This document shows, in pieces, positions 11,481-23,542 of a stretch of DNA of 64,000 nucleotides. Both the position numbers and the translations under genes were made by a program. The stretch is from Clitopilus passeckerianus (lineage: Eukaryota > Basidiomycota > Agaricomycetes > Agaricales > Entolomataceae). The notes under the pieces are model-generated. The model was given only the letters and a program-made list of their open reading frames with translations, searched no databases and was not told the DNA's origin. The DNA lies in assembly GCA_944990035.1 (NCBI GenBank), contig CALYLX010000070.1:117718-181717 (forward strand). Reading direction: 5' to 3'. How positions within the stretch are numbered: the first letter of the stretch is position 1; each line of letters opens with the position of its first letter.

Positions 11481-13205
11481 TCAGGCTTGGAAAGACCACA
11501 GCCTAATGGAGTGGTCCAAAGGAGCTGGTTGTCGTCTTTGCTTGGGCCTAGAGACGGTCTGCTCACCATCATCGCTGGAAGACTCTGAATCCGAATGGTC
11601 GGATCCCATGTCGAAATGACGGGAGCCCGAGGCCGTCAGAAGTAATGACTGCGTCGGATGGAACGCAGCTGACCCTATACTATCTATAAGTTGATTGATT
11701 AGTCCCACAACAGCGCTGGGTGTGAAAACAAGAATACCTCTGTGTGCGGGGAAACTCAAGGTGGGCGTAATGTCGTCGTCCGCATATGTCGCCGCATGCG
11801 CAACAGATCCGTCACTACTACCTCCGTCCTCCAGATTGAAGATCGATAAGGTACCGGCCTGTATGTGGTGAACATGAGCATATGGCATCCAGGCGACGGT
11901 TTGACTTTAGGACCTGGTTTCCAACCGCCAGTCGTCTCCCGGCCACGTCTACGTCAAATCTGAGTTTTTGATTCGTCCTCTCCGTGGAGACTCCCGGATT
12001 GTAAATGGTGGCGGGGGCATCCACAGTGGACCGCAAGTCCCAACAGTAGATTGCATCATGGCGGCGGTAAGCGGCATACATCAAGTATGGTTGCATGGGA
12101 TTGAACTGAATCTGTGCTCCTATTTTAATCACGGAATACGTTGACCTTTGAGAAAATCAACATACCTGCATTACCGACGCGGATAATCCCCCGGATACGT
12201 ACATAATTGGCCCCTCGCCCTGAGACTCGTCAAACAACGCAATGTTTGATTTCGTCTGTGTAAAGGTACCGGCAGCGAAGAAGTCTGAACCTTGATTAGG
12301 GGCAAACGCAAGCGCAGATATGATCCCTGAGGAGGCATAATCAGTAGTCAAATAAGGGCCATGAATATGTTTTTTTACCTTTGAGGCCATCCTTGCTCTT
12401 TTTTGATGGTGTAGTAGCCAGTCGTGTGCCTTCCCCTGGTCTAGACACGTGGAAGATCTCGATAGCATCCTCAAAACCACAGTAAAGTCTTGTCGGAATA
12501 CGGTGTAAGCGGCTAGTGCCTTCCTTGCCGCCTAAAGCCATACCTCTGTCCTCCTCCACCAAAAGCCATGCTATGAGGCGCGACTTGACGTTCACGGTGA
12601 TCCACGATCGAATACGAAGCGCGCAGCTACTTTGCATCAATGTAGAATGTGAGTCAGTGCCTTTCTGAAATTATCATATACACTCACTCGTCCATCTTTT
12701 GCGTCCAAAAGTTTTACTGGACATTCTCGCACGGATGCCATAAAACAATAAGAGCCAGGATCGTATGCACTCGCAGTTGGGTACCATACGTAGTCAAGAG
12801 TTGCATTGGGCTGTGGAAGTACACGAGAATCTTGTTCTACAGCTTCTGGAGACAGTGTAAGAATTTGCTTAGCACCATGTTCGTAAAGCGAACCTGAGCT
12901 CTGTGTCAGAGGCTGAGTGCTTGTATGACCATGATAGGCAGAGAGGTTTGGGTTTTCGAAAAGCTGAAAAGACCTGTTCTCACATAGGGCAAGAAAAGCG
13001 GAGCCATCTGGAGCCCTATCATTGAATTCAGCATTAGAGCAATGCCCAGGCTTTCGCACTCAGCTGACCATTTGCAGCTTCTGGCGAAGTTGCCAGGGAA
13101 GTCTTGGTCGGTTTCCACTTCGAATGTATCTTTGATCAACGGTTCCCGTTCTAAGCTGAAACTAGGAGGAACCCATGTGCTGGTGGACCCTTCAACTCCC
13201 TCCAT
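11481..13205 (-). CDS. WRAP53/TCAB1-like WD40 protein (telomerase Cajal body protein 1 homologue)
   Basis: Eight exons (minus strand: 13069-13205, 12688-13015, 12544-12626, 12488-12379, 12326-12166, 12111-11914, 11858-11738, 11683-11481) encode 446 residues. Diagnostic segments are FARSCKWAPDGSAFLAL, VRECPVKLLDA, YSIVDHRERQVAPHSMAF, LYCGFEDAIEIFHVSRPG, TTPSKKSKDGLKG, ALAFAPNQGSDFFAAGTF and IQFNPMQPYLMYAAYRRHD. Together they follow the WRAP53/Swt21 WD40 order. The family binds CAB-box scaRNAs and telomerase RNA in animals; in fungi the role is less defined. The C-terminus carries a Ser/Asp-rich acidic patch (~11540-11610). Two donors are weak, reading GTCAGC (intron 1) and GTCCTA (intron 6). 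The gene diverges from the alpha-mannosidase gene with 155 bases between the starts. Confidence 0.85.
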
Positions 13206-13360
13206 CTTGGAGAGTTGCCAGTTGGACTTCCTCCAACGCGTCAGACTGAGAATGGGATGATGGCTCGGATGTCAGTGCACGTGGATCAGAGTATGCGATC
13301 ACATGTCGATGCGGGGGAGGACGACAGTTGGTTGGTTGTGCAACGAAACTACGAACTACG
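13206..13360. promoter_or_regulatory. shared bidirectional promoter, WRAP53-like / alpha-mannosidase
   Basis: Only 155 bases separate the two divergent start codons, so both core promoters must lie here or inside the first exons. No clear TATA box is visible, which is usual for housekeeping genes. Confidence 0.5.
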
Positions 13361-16300
13361 ATGGCTTGCCAGCATAATAGTCGCTCGGAAGCTTATCCAC
13401 AGCTCAACTTAGGTGCAGGCGCGAAGTGGATCAAGAATCTTACGAGGGACAGACTCGGGAACTTCAACGGCGGTCACTATTCTGATGTCAACTTGGGATC
13501 TGTTCTCTTCACTCATCGGGTGGATAACCAGGAGACCGTCAAGCTTCAAGTGTACGAATCTAACTACTTTATGACTCTCTACAACTCTGACCAGTTCTTG
13601 ATGCAGATGGAGCGCTCCGGGATTAACCAAGCCGTCGTTCGAAGAGGCGATGAAGCAGAAATTCAAGCCCGCCAAAAAGGTTGGTCTCATCTCGTATGTT
13701 TAGCCAAAGCAGCGCTCAACGTGACACAGGGAGATGCGTTCGGACCTTCCTGTGAGTGCCCATCAGTGCAACGATGAAGTCGCTTCTACTAATACACGCT
13801 TTCTGATACCTCAGGGGTGGGTCAAGCTTACTGATACGCTCATCTTCATTTCCTGATTTCTTTTCAGACCAACCACTGGTGGAAGGTGACCGTGATCATT
13901 CCGGGATACTGGCAACAATATGAGCGCGTTCAGTGTATGTGCACCTGCCAGACCTCCTACTCTAGATTTACCAAACTGAATTCGCAGTCGAATTTGATCC
14001 GGGATGCGAAGCCATGATTTACACTACGGAGGGAGTTCCTCTGCAAGGCATTACTGGCGGATATGGGGGAGATCGTCGTGTTGAGTATATCATTCCTGAA
14101 GCAGCTCGCAAGCAGGGACGCCATGACTTCGTCATTGAATCGAGCTGCAACGGAATGTTTGGCGTCCCTTGGAGTGGAGACACCATTGATCCTCCCGACG
14201 TATGTGATTGTCTGAAATCGGAGACAAAAAGTACCCACCATGCCCTTTCAGATGAATCGCTACTTCACTCTCGCCTCGGCCGACTTGGTGGTTCCCAATC
14301 AGGAAGCTTGGGGACTTCTCTGGGACTTCCAGACCTTGCGAGAACTCGTTGATACCCTCCCTGGGAATACCCCGTAGGTGGTTTCTCGGATTATGTTTAG
14401 CCTATCATCACTGAAATCGATGGACAGGTTGCAGAACAAGGCTCTCGTCGCTGCTAATGAGATCATGAATGTCTTCCATAAGGGAGATGCAAGCGCTGTC
14501 CGTAACGCGCGTAAGGTAGCTGAAGAGATCTTCGGTGAAGGTTGGGAAAGCAAGGGAGCAGGCATCTATGATGAAGGAGTCAAGGATGCTCAGGTATGGG
14601 GAATTGGCCAGTATGTCTTATTGGACAACCTGCCCCTCAATCTTTGACTGACAACTATTCGCAGCTGCCACATTGATACTGCTTGGTAAGTTCCTATGAT
14701 GTCAAGTCAACCGAGTCCTCTGACGATAGCTCGACGCCCTTGTAGGTTGTGGCCCTACAGCGTAACGCAACAGAAAGTGGCTCGATCTTGGTCCACCCAA
14801 GTCGACCTTATGGAACGATACCCCGAACATCGCTTTTCCTGCAGCTCGGCGCAACAGTATAAATGGCTTGAACAAGTATGTTATCAATCAAGATCTCAGA
14901 GTCTTTCTAACATCATCGCAGCTCTATCCACCTCTGTTTGACAAAGTCAAGGCCAAGATACAAGAGGGCAAATTCCATCCTGTCGGAGGTTCTTGGGTCG
15001 AGAATGATTCAAACATGCCCTCTGGCGAAGCTCTTGTCAGACAATTCGTGTTTGGTCAACGGTTCTTCCAGTCTCGCTTCGGCATCAAATGCCAGACTGC
15101 CTGGTTGCCTGATTCCTTTGGGTTGACTGGTGCTTATCCCCAGATTATTCGCGGTGCAGGTAAGAAAGAAAAGGCGCCTTCTGACTTTGAAGGGTGCTCA
15201 TGCTCGCACCTTAGGAATGGAATACTTCTTCACACAGAAACTTTCTTGGTACGTAGTGCTCGCCTGCCATTTTCTTCTTGTTGCTGACAGTAGATTTCAG
15301 GAATAACATGTAGGTATTCATATGGGCTCGATGTCATTTTTCCTGCGGCTCATATCATCAACAGCAATGTGTTCCCCCACACCACTTTCAACTGGGTTGG
15401 AATTGATGGCACTCAGGTTCTATGCCACATGACCCCCGGTAGGGAGCCTTTTTCATTCCAGCTTTCTAGCCTGACACTTGAGCCCAGTCGACACATATAC
15501 TGCCCAAGCCACCGTCGGAGATATCAATAAAGGTCAAAATAACCATAAGGTTCGCAGGTCGTGACCAGCGATCAGAATCCTTGGCCTAACTCCCGTAACA
15601 GAACCTCGAATCATCCCACAGTGCGCTCTTGGTGTTTGGAAATGGTGATGGTGGAGGTGGACCTCTGGCCAAGATGTTGGAGAATGTAAGTGTATTCCCG
15701 TTCTTCTAAGCTGGTGCTCAATCAAACTCTCGTATAGCTACGTCGCATCCGAGGTGTCACCAACACTCACCGCGAACTTCCTCCCGTGAGCATGGGCCGC
15801 TCTGTGGACGAGTTCTTCGATTTCCTTTCGAAAGAGACTGATACTGGCAGGAAACTGCCTAACTGGTACGTCCTAGCCTCTAATCTCACCCCTCGAAGTA
15901 CTGATAAATGCTGAAGGCATGGCGAATTGTACCTCGAGGTATGAATACTCTTATACAATCAAGCAGTCATACTGAGATACCCATAGTTCCATCGTGGCAC
16001 ATATACCTCCCATGGTACGATCTCCTTCCATACTACCTGCATTGTCACTAAAAGGATGGACAGGGTCTATCAAGAAAGGAAATAGACACTCCGAGATCCT
16101 ACTCCGTGACGTCGAGGTTTGGCATTATACACTTTGCTCTGTGTGTATCACTGAAAGAGATGTTTCCAGCACCTGGCTACATTGGCTTCCATCTATAAGC
16201 TCCATAAGAAGGGCTACGTTTATCCTAAGAAGATGATCGATGATAATTGGGAGAAGGTGCTCCTCAATCAATGTATGTGCTGCATGTTTATCCGATTTGT

Positions 16301-18588
16301 CGTTACTCATGATGTGCCTGCACACTTCAGTCCATGATGGTAAGTAGGACTATCATACTAGCTTCGATGACGGCTCACCAGTACTCAGTGCTTCCCGGCT
16401 CTGCTATTGGAATGGTCTACGATGATGCTGAGAAACTATATGCTGAAGTTCGCAAGGACGGCGAGGACTTGTTGGAAGATGCCTTCAGCGTTCTGTTCCC
16501 GGACTCTTGCCCGCTTAAGCTCGACGGCGAGATCAGGGCTCTCCCAGCAAACGCGAAGATTGTAGGCTTCAATACTACGTTCTTCCGCAGATCCGACCTT
16601 GTCCAAATCCCGGTTGGAAAGGCTACCAGTCAACTCCAATCCCAGATCCTTCAGACGTCTGTTGATGGGAAAGTTGGCTATGCGGTCATGAATACTGCCG
16701 ATGGTGGAAACATTGGGACCATCTGCACCCCCGCAACTGGTCTCCATGCTCAGATTTCTCCTGTTTCTGGCGAGTTCACTTCCTAGATCTCCTTTGACGG
16801 CTTGTTTGACTCTTTTGACCTGTTGTAGTTTTCACCAACGGAGCCGACCACTTCGTGCTTCGCAATGCAAGTGTTCAGTTGACAATTTCAAAGGGTCGTA
16901 TCACTAGCCTGTTGGACGTTAAGCAGGGGTAGGTCTGCCATCGCAGCATTTCTTCATGCTGGAGCTGACCACTTTTATCTAGACGTGAGCTGATTCCTCC
17001 TGGTTCAACTGGTGGTCTGGTCATCTTCGAGGATCGTCCCAACTACTGGGATGCTTGGGGTAAGCTCTTTGCCGCGGTCTGGAAATGTATCTCATGTTCT
17101 GCTTGCAGACGTTGAAATTCATCACCTTGAGACAGCCAAGCCATTGGCATTTGAGAAGGTTTCCGTGGTTGCACAGGGGCCACTTCGCGGGGCAGTGAAA
17201 GCTGAGCTAACCTACGAGAAGAGCACCATTGCAATCACTGTACTCTTTCTTTCTTTCTCCTCGTAACATATGCTGACGGATGATTTGCCAGATTTCTCTT
17301 GATGCTATCACAGGTTAGTACGTTGGCTTCAAACATCCTCAGGAACTAACGCAGCTTGTAGCTACTGTCAAGGAGAATTCTAGGTCTCTGTTCAACTTTG
17401 AAGCTGTCGTGGACTGGCACCAACGTCACGAATTCTTGAAATGTAGGTGGCAGGTTGTGGCATGAGTTGGATTGAAGCTAAACGGCATGATAGTCGAACT
17501 CCCTCTCAACATTCACAACCCATACGCTACATATGAAACTCAGTTTGGCCATGTCCAACGCCCTACACACAAGAACACAACGTGGGACATTGCTAAGGTC
17601 TGGTTCCCTATCTTTCATTGTCTGCACACTTTCTCAAAGACTGCTCTCGACAGTTCGAGGTCTGTGGCCACAAGGTACGTATTTTGCAACCCACTACGAG
17701 CATGATCTCAACCCCACAATTCCAGTACGCCGACCTGAGTGAATTTGGTTACGGAGTTGCCATCCTCTCCGAGTCGAAATATGGGTTCTCCTGCATTGGC
17801 AACAACCTTCGTATCTCCCTACTCCGATCTGCCACCGCACCAGATGCAGAACAAGATCAAGGTGAATATATCTAACGGATCCCATGTATCGCTATCTGAC
17901 AGGTTTCGCAGGCGAACACAAGTTCTCCTGGGGTGTCTTACCTCATGAAGGCCACTTCTTGGAGTCCGACGTTCCTCAGGCAGCGTACCTCTATAACTCG
18001 CCCTTGCGAGGTGGGTGCTTGGAGTCATCACCATACTAGGAAATCTGGATTGATGACCGTTTCTTACAGTGAGAGCTATTACTCCTGGAGGCGAATCGCT
18101 GCTCGCTGGGCTCCACTCCCCATTCACCGTCGAAGGTGCTCGCAACGTTTTCCTTGAAACCATCAAGCGTGGCGAAGATGATGACTTTGGTAAAGAAGGC
18201 ACCTCCGAGTCTTCTCAGGCCACCATTATCCTCCGCCTGTACGAGGCCTTCGGAGGACATGCTCAGGCCGGATTAAGGATCTCGAGCCATTTGCCAATTG
18301 TTGCAGCTTATACTACCAACCTTCTGGAGGAAGATGAATCAAGCGACCGACTGAACGTGACTCATATCGAGAGCGATCAGGGCAGGATGGATTCCTATAT
18401 CCAGCTGGGCTTCAGGGGCTTCGAAATCAAGACGGTCAAGCTGGTCCTTGGTCCTCAGAATGTGTCCTTTACTCAACAATCTGGGTGGGTTCAATGCTCT
18501 TTGAATAGATGCCACATCTAACTGTTGACTATTGTCTACAGAGAGAAGCGTGAAAGCTGGATTAACATCGATAAATTGAGATTGTATT
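13361..18588 (+). CDS. GH38 alpha-mannosidase (vacuolar/cytosolic Ams1 type)
   Basis: A long, intron-rich gene of roughly 1,050-1,100 residues, as in the Ams1/MAN2C1 group. The first exons are 13361-13751, 13815-13816, 13868-13934, 13988-14199, 14252-14373, 14428-14610, 14665-14685 and 14746-14875. The protein starts with [18 protein letters not shown] and has an Ams1-like beta region with TNHWWKV. The GH38 catalytic fold opens with GHCHIDTAWLWPY (metal-binding His/Asp). [10 protein letters not shown] follows WLPD, whose Asp is the nucleophile. [10 protein letters not shown] and [15 protein letters not shown] lie further on. The C-terminal beta-sandwich ends [10 protein letters not shown]. 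The enzyme trims alpha-mannose from free oligosaccharides and delivered glycans in the vacuole. No signal peptide is seen, as expected for Ams1, which enters the vacuole by the Cvt route. A 2-nt exon is needed to keep frame (see findings). Later exon limits were followed by frame but not all fixed to the base. Confidence 0.9.
13815..13816 (+). other. 2-nt micro-exon of the alpha-mannosidase gene
   Basis: Exon 1 ends with a single T before GTGAGT at 13752. The family sequence then needs Trp followed by TNHWW. Only CAG|GG|GTGGGT at 13812-13822 supplies the two bases (T+GG = Trp). The flanking introns of 63 and 51 nt both have donors, acceptors and branch-like motifs. Joining exon 1 directly to 13868 shifts the frame and meets a stop quickly. 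Confidence 0.65.
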
Positions 18589-19481
18589 GATCGAATCGGC
18601 TGGGGGGAAGGTCAATTTCGACTACGCTGGGTAGGATACGTTTCTCGAGTGAAAATCTTGCATGTACTATGAGCCGAATGTGTACTTTTTGACGCGGACT
18701 GGAGAATCGAGACCCGTCATTCCTCTTTCCCAGAGTTACGGCCGATTGGTTCATCCGGTCCGAAATTTCTGGGACACTCAAAGTCTCGTTGAGTGAAATG
18801 GTCTGAGTCTGTACGCCTTGACAACTTTGGCACCCGTCCAGGTATGGTCTTCTTGGATGCATCGCCTGCATGGGTTGCAAGATTCTAAAGAGAGAACCCA
18901 TGATTAGCACTTCTTGAGGCCCCAAGTCCAAAAACTTTTCGGGGCCGAACTGATGACATCACAGGCCGACGAAATAGACTTTAGCCGACACTCGATAAGG
19001 GCTGGATTTTTATCCGCCACTCACCTCCAAACGACAAGTCGTTCATAACGACAGTATCTTATGTTGAAGTTAGTCAACAAGGTGCGCTTGTTACGCGTCT
19101 TTCAGACTCTTTCTACGGATCGATATGTGAGAAGACCCAGAGAAATATCGCCGTGTGCTCTCAAACTTCTTTTCAACATCTAGTGCTTCTCATGATCTCG
19201 GGAGGTCAATTCAGAATCTTCTTCTGGTGCTTTCCGTGTACCCGGTCCGACAGCGATTGCGGAATACCTTTCAGCATGGCTTCATAGTTCATCAGCTGAT
19301 CTAGCTTCTTTACCTGTTGCCTGGACTTCGCCTGGCCGTCAGGGAGAAGTGGAGCAACATATTTGCGAACGGCCCAAACGCTTACTCTCCAATGCCGGCG
19401 CCTGATTTTTTTGTGGATATTTAAAGCCCTCCCCACAATAACTTGTTCCCCACTAATCGACCAACCCCCGCCTCCGCAATC
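18589..19481. other. intergenic, no supported gene; promoter of sugar transporter at right end
   Basis: Only short, unrelated frames occur. A TATTTAAA near 19417-19424, about 60 bases before the transporter ATG, is a plausible TATA element. No repeats or RNA genes were recognised. Confidence 0.5.
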
Positions 19482-21704
19482 ATGGCATTAACGGGCAAGA
19501 AACTTGTCTACCTTCTCAACTTTGTGGCCGGTCTCGCCATCTTCTTGTATGTGATTGACTGAATCCTAATCGCTACATTTCCGCTGACTTCCGAACGACC
19601 ACTACTTCAGCTTTGGTTATGACCAGGGTATGATGGGCGGTGTCAACACTTCCCCAGATTATGTGGAGACGATGAAGCTTGGATACTCCAAATATGAAGG
19701 CTCCTCTGAAGGTTACGTCGTCACTATCACCGAACCTACTCGTCAAGGAGGCATCGTATCTAGTAAGTTATCTTCATTTACACGATCGACACATGGGCAT
19801 TGACAATGTCGTCATCTCTAGTCTATTATCTGGGAACGTTGGTCGGGTGCCTGATGGGAGGAGTTATCGGTGATAGGATTGGCCGAATCCGTACCATGTT
19901 ATGGGGTGGCGCATGGGTTATTCTGGGAGCTGCTCTGCAGTGCTCAGCTCAGAATATTGCCTGGTACGTTTATGCCGTATAATATCAGTCTATTCCTTTG
20001 CCTTACCAGATCTACCCAGGATGCTCTGCGCACGTCTCATCAATGGTATTGGCACAGGACACCTCAACGCGATCGTTCCTGTCTGGAGTGCCGAGGTGGC
20101 AACACACACCTCTCGAGGTTTGTTCCACTTTGGTGCTTTATAGAATACCAGACTAACACTTTCTAGGTGCTTTCATCGCACTCGAATTTACCCTCAATAT
20201 CTTCGGTGTCGTTGTCGCATACTGGCTTGAGTTCGGCCTAGGCTTCGTTGGAGACGGCCGTTCTCAAGTCAGATGGCGCTTCCCGATCGCTTTCCAGATT
20301 ATTCCCGTCGTCGCTTTCATGGTGAGGCTCCCATTCACTGAGAGAGTATTCCTTCGTTATATTGATAAAACTTTACCAGGTTATGGTCTGGTTCATGCCC
20401 GAGTCCCCTCGCTGGCTCATGAAGGTCGGCAGAAACGAGGAAGCCAAGGCCATCTTGGTTCGTCTGCGTTCGACCGACGAAGGTACATCTACCAAGGGCA
20501 TCGAAGATGCCGGAAATTCCGTTGCTCTGGAGGAATACGAGGGTATTATCGACGCCATCAAGCTCGAGGAGAAGCACCACAAGATGAACGGCTACTGGAA
20601 CATGCTTTGGGGAATCGGCTCTGGCGACCTTCATATTGCTCGTCGTGTCCAACTTTCTGTCTGGCTTCAGATCATTCAAGAGTAAGTTACAAAATCGCCT
20701 TCATGCATTCGTTACCGACAGTACCTTTGCAGATGGGTCGGGATTGCTGCCATTACGGTCTATGCTCCCACTATCTTCGCTGGTGCTGGTTACAGCTCTA
20801 GGAAGTCGCAGTGGCTATCAGGCTTGAACACCGTAAGTGCCCTCTACCTCGTACAGTACAATCACGCTGACATTTCCACAGGTCACTTACATGATTTCTA
20901 CCCTTTTCGCCGTGGTGACCATCGACAGATGGGGGCGCCGTGTTGGCCTCTGGTGGGGTGCCGTCGGTCAAGGAATTTCTCTTGTACGTGCTGAAGTCAA
21001 CATTGTTCCTTTCCACTCCTTACCCGTACGTACTCTTAGATCCTCGCTGGCGCATTCTCCCGTCTCCTCAAGGACCATCCCGATCAGGCCGCACAATATG
21101 GCGGTGCCGCCGCCTTCTTCATCTTCTTGTACACCGCTGTCTTCGGTGCTACATGGCTCACCATTCCTTGGGTTTATCCTACTGAGGTGATTATCACGGC
21201 CCCCGATCCCAATGAACCTTTCGTTGATCCGTTTCTGCAGACCTTCCCTCTCCAATGCCGTGCCAAGGGTAATGCTTGGGGTGTCGTTGGTTGGAGTATT
21301 GGTAACGGTTGGTTGACCCTTCTCAACCCTGTTATGTTCAATGCTATCGGAGAGAAGTGAGTGCCTATTCCCGGTCAATAAGTTTGCAGTTTACTTACAG
21401 AATTGTGATAGTACCCTTCACATCTTCGGCGCTGTTAACTTCCTCTCAATACCAATGGTGTGGGCATTATACCCAGAGTACGTCCTTGTTCCTCGATAAT
21501 GTATACACTGTTACTAACCCGAACCTCAGGACTGCTAACAGGACGCTTGAGGAGATGGACCTTCTCTTTGCGAGCAAGAGTCCTTTCGTCTGGGACGAAG
21601 AAAGGCATTTCAAGGAGCTCAAGGCTGAAATAGAGAGTGGAACTACCACTATGGAGGCTATTGAAAAGGAGATTGACCCTGTATCTCATGAAGAGAAGCA
21701 ATAG
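19482..21704 (+). CDS. MFS sugar (hexose) transporter
   Basis: Eleven exons (19482-19546, 19611-19762, 19822-19963, 20020-20117, 20167-20321, 20380-20681, 20733-20832, 20882-20983, 21040-21356, 21412-21477, 21530-21704) encode 557 residues with twelve predicted helices. Sugar-porter signatures are GYDQGMMGG in helix 1, GDRIGRIRTM after helix 2, RLINGIGTGHLNAI in helix 4, PESPRWLMKVGR after helix 6, DRWGRRVG after helix 8 and ALYPETANRTLEEMD at the end. Family members carry hexoses or related sugars across the plasma membrane by proton symport. An insertion of about 18 residues follows VYPTEVI (positions ~21190-21250, Pro/Asp rich), which is longer than usual and could be a retained intron or a genuine loop; it stays in frame. 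Substrate cannot be read from sequence. Confidence 0.93.
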
Positions 21705-22222
21705 ACACCAAAAGCCAGTGAGGCGCACCGATAGGCATAACCACCTTCATCTTACCTGATGATAGGAAATCTAATCAACTATGTTGCATCTAATGCAGTA
21801 CCTAGTACCTTTTTATTATTTTTTATCTAACGCGTATCTTAACGAATTAAATTGACGCACATTACCATCAAGTAATCAGCCTGTTCGCAACGTCCGAGTC
21901 CTCACTTCTCCTATTCATTCTTGTTCATGCTAGGCAAGGGTGTAATTCTATCCATTCCCAGCGTTTTCCTCCATTCAATTGATGCATATTCCTCGGGCTA
22001 CGGTATTGAATCAAGTGCTTGAGAACGTTCCGTACTTAGCACGATTAGACGACGGCCGGCCTGCAAGTCTGACAGATGGCCGAACTGTGATCCATTCCAT
22101 CGGTGTTTAGCCTCCCCCGTGGCGTTTATAGGTCTCCTTGAACACGTACGTGTGAAGGCGGCCAAGTAAAGCCACTTAAAGGTTGGTCTTCGTCCAACGT
22201 GGGCCTCCAATACACCCAGCTA
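21705..22222. other. intergenic, no supported gene
   Basis: This is the 3' flank of the transporter and the promoter side of the hydrolase gene. No open frame with family resemblance or RNA gene is seen. Confidence 0.5.
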
Positions 22223-23542
22223 ATGGCCAATACCAAGGATAGATCGTACGGGAATCCGTCATGGGTCCAGAAGATAGGTGCTTTTGTAACCGTGCTCCTG
22301 CACATGCGTAAGTCTGTCTACCGGCAGGCCAGCATCGTTATCTGACGCAATATGGGGCAGCATTTGTGCTCATATGGACCTTGTTAACCTCCCCATTCCA
22401 CCCTAATAATCGGCATAAGACTTGGCGTCGTGTTGTAGGCGACAAGACGTTCCATCATCTCACTTCGTGGTTCAGCGTTAAGCAACTCCAGTGGCACTTG
22501 GGGACAAGTCTAGACAACTACAGACAGGCCCTGAAAGCGCATAATCTTCCCGAGATTATCGATGAGCTCGAGCACGATGCACGTTTGTTCTGGATCGGAG
22601 AGAGAAGAACGGACAGAGTGATCTTGTACATCCATGGTATGTCCCCCTAGTTCGCGATGAGTTCCATAGAGCTGGCAATGCGAATCCAATAGGCGGAGCG
22701 TTCATCATGCCCATGCAATATTGTGCTCTTAACTATTGGAGACATCTTCAAACCCAGATAAAGAAGAATAACGGCCATGACGTCGGGCTTGTCGTTCTGA
22801 ATTACCGTAAGCAGGGATCTGATTCCTATACTTGCTCATCCTCTTACTACTCCTTGCGACTATAGGTTTGGTCCCGACGGCTACCTTCCCTGCACAGCTC
22901 AAGCAAGCTGTGACAGCTTTGAAGCATCTACTTTCCACCGGACTCTCTCCGAGAAACCTACAAATTGTTGGGGATTCAGCCGGGGCCAACCTAGTCCTTC
23001 AGCTCATTTCACACATCCTTCATCCAATTCCAGAGGTTCCGAGCTTGACGCTCCCCTCTCCCCTCTGTGGGGTTTTCTTAATGTCCCCTTGGGTCACCTT
23101 CACCTCAAAAGTCGCCTCCATGGCCACGAATAGCTCCATGGTGACGAATGACAAGAGCGATTGTATTAGTCGTTCGGGTATACTCTATTGGGGCGCGACT
23201 GTCCTCGATGGAGTCCCCGAGTCAATGCATCACTACATCGAAACTGTTAAGGTGCCCGACGACTGGTTCAACGGCATAGCTAGTCTCACAAATCGCCTCC
23301 TAATCACTGCTGGCGATGCGGAGTGCCTAAGGGACGACATAATCATCTTAGCCAAGAAGATCGAGGCTTCCTGGGCACATTCCCTTACTAAATCCTCCAA
23401 GAATCGCCGAGATGACATGCGCTTCGTATTACAGGAAAATGGCGTTCACGATGACCCACACCTCGACTTTCTTCTCAAAGAGGAAAAGTTAACTAGCCTC
23501 TCTTGGGAGGTAGTGAACTGGGTTGCGGACGGTTTCGACTAG
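22223..23542 (+). CDS. alpha/beta hydrolase fold-3 esterase/lipase-like protein
   Basis: Four exons (22223-22307, 22361-22636, 22693-22806, 22866-23542) encode 383 residues. The N-terminus has a hydrophobic segment (FVTVLLHM...FVLIWTLLTS) likely to be a membrane anchor. The hydrolase core shows the oxyanion motif YIHGGAF, then LNYRLVPTATFPAQ, and the nucleophile elbow GDSAGAN. The Asp is probable in LLITAGDAECLRDD and the His in NGVHDDPHLD, so the triad appears complete. This arrangement matches the hormone-sensitive-lipase/steryl-acetyl hydrolase branch common in basidiomycetes. Substrate is unknown; small acyl esters or acetylated sterols are possible. It lies between the sugar transporter and the second DUF6534 gene on the same strand, but spacing of 0.5-1.1 kb gives no sign of co-transcription. 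Confidence 0.87.
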
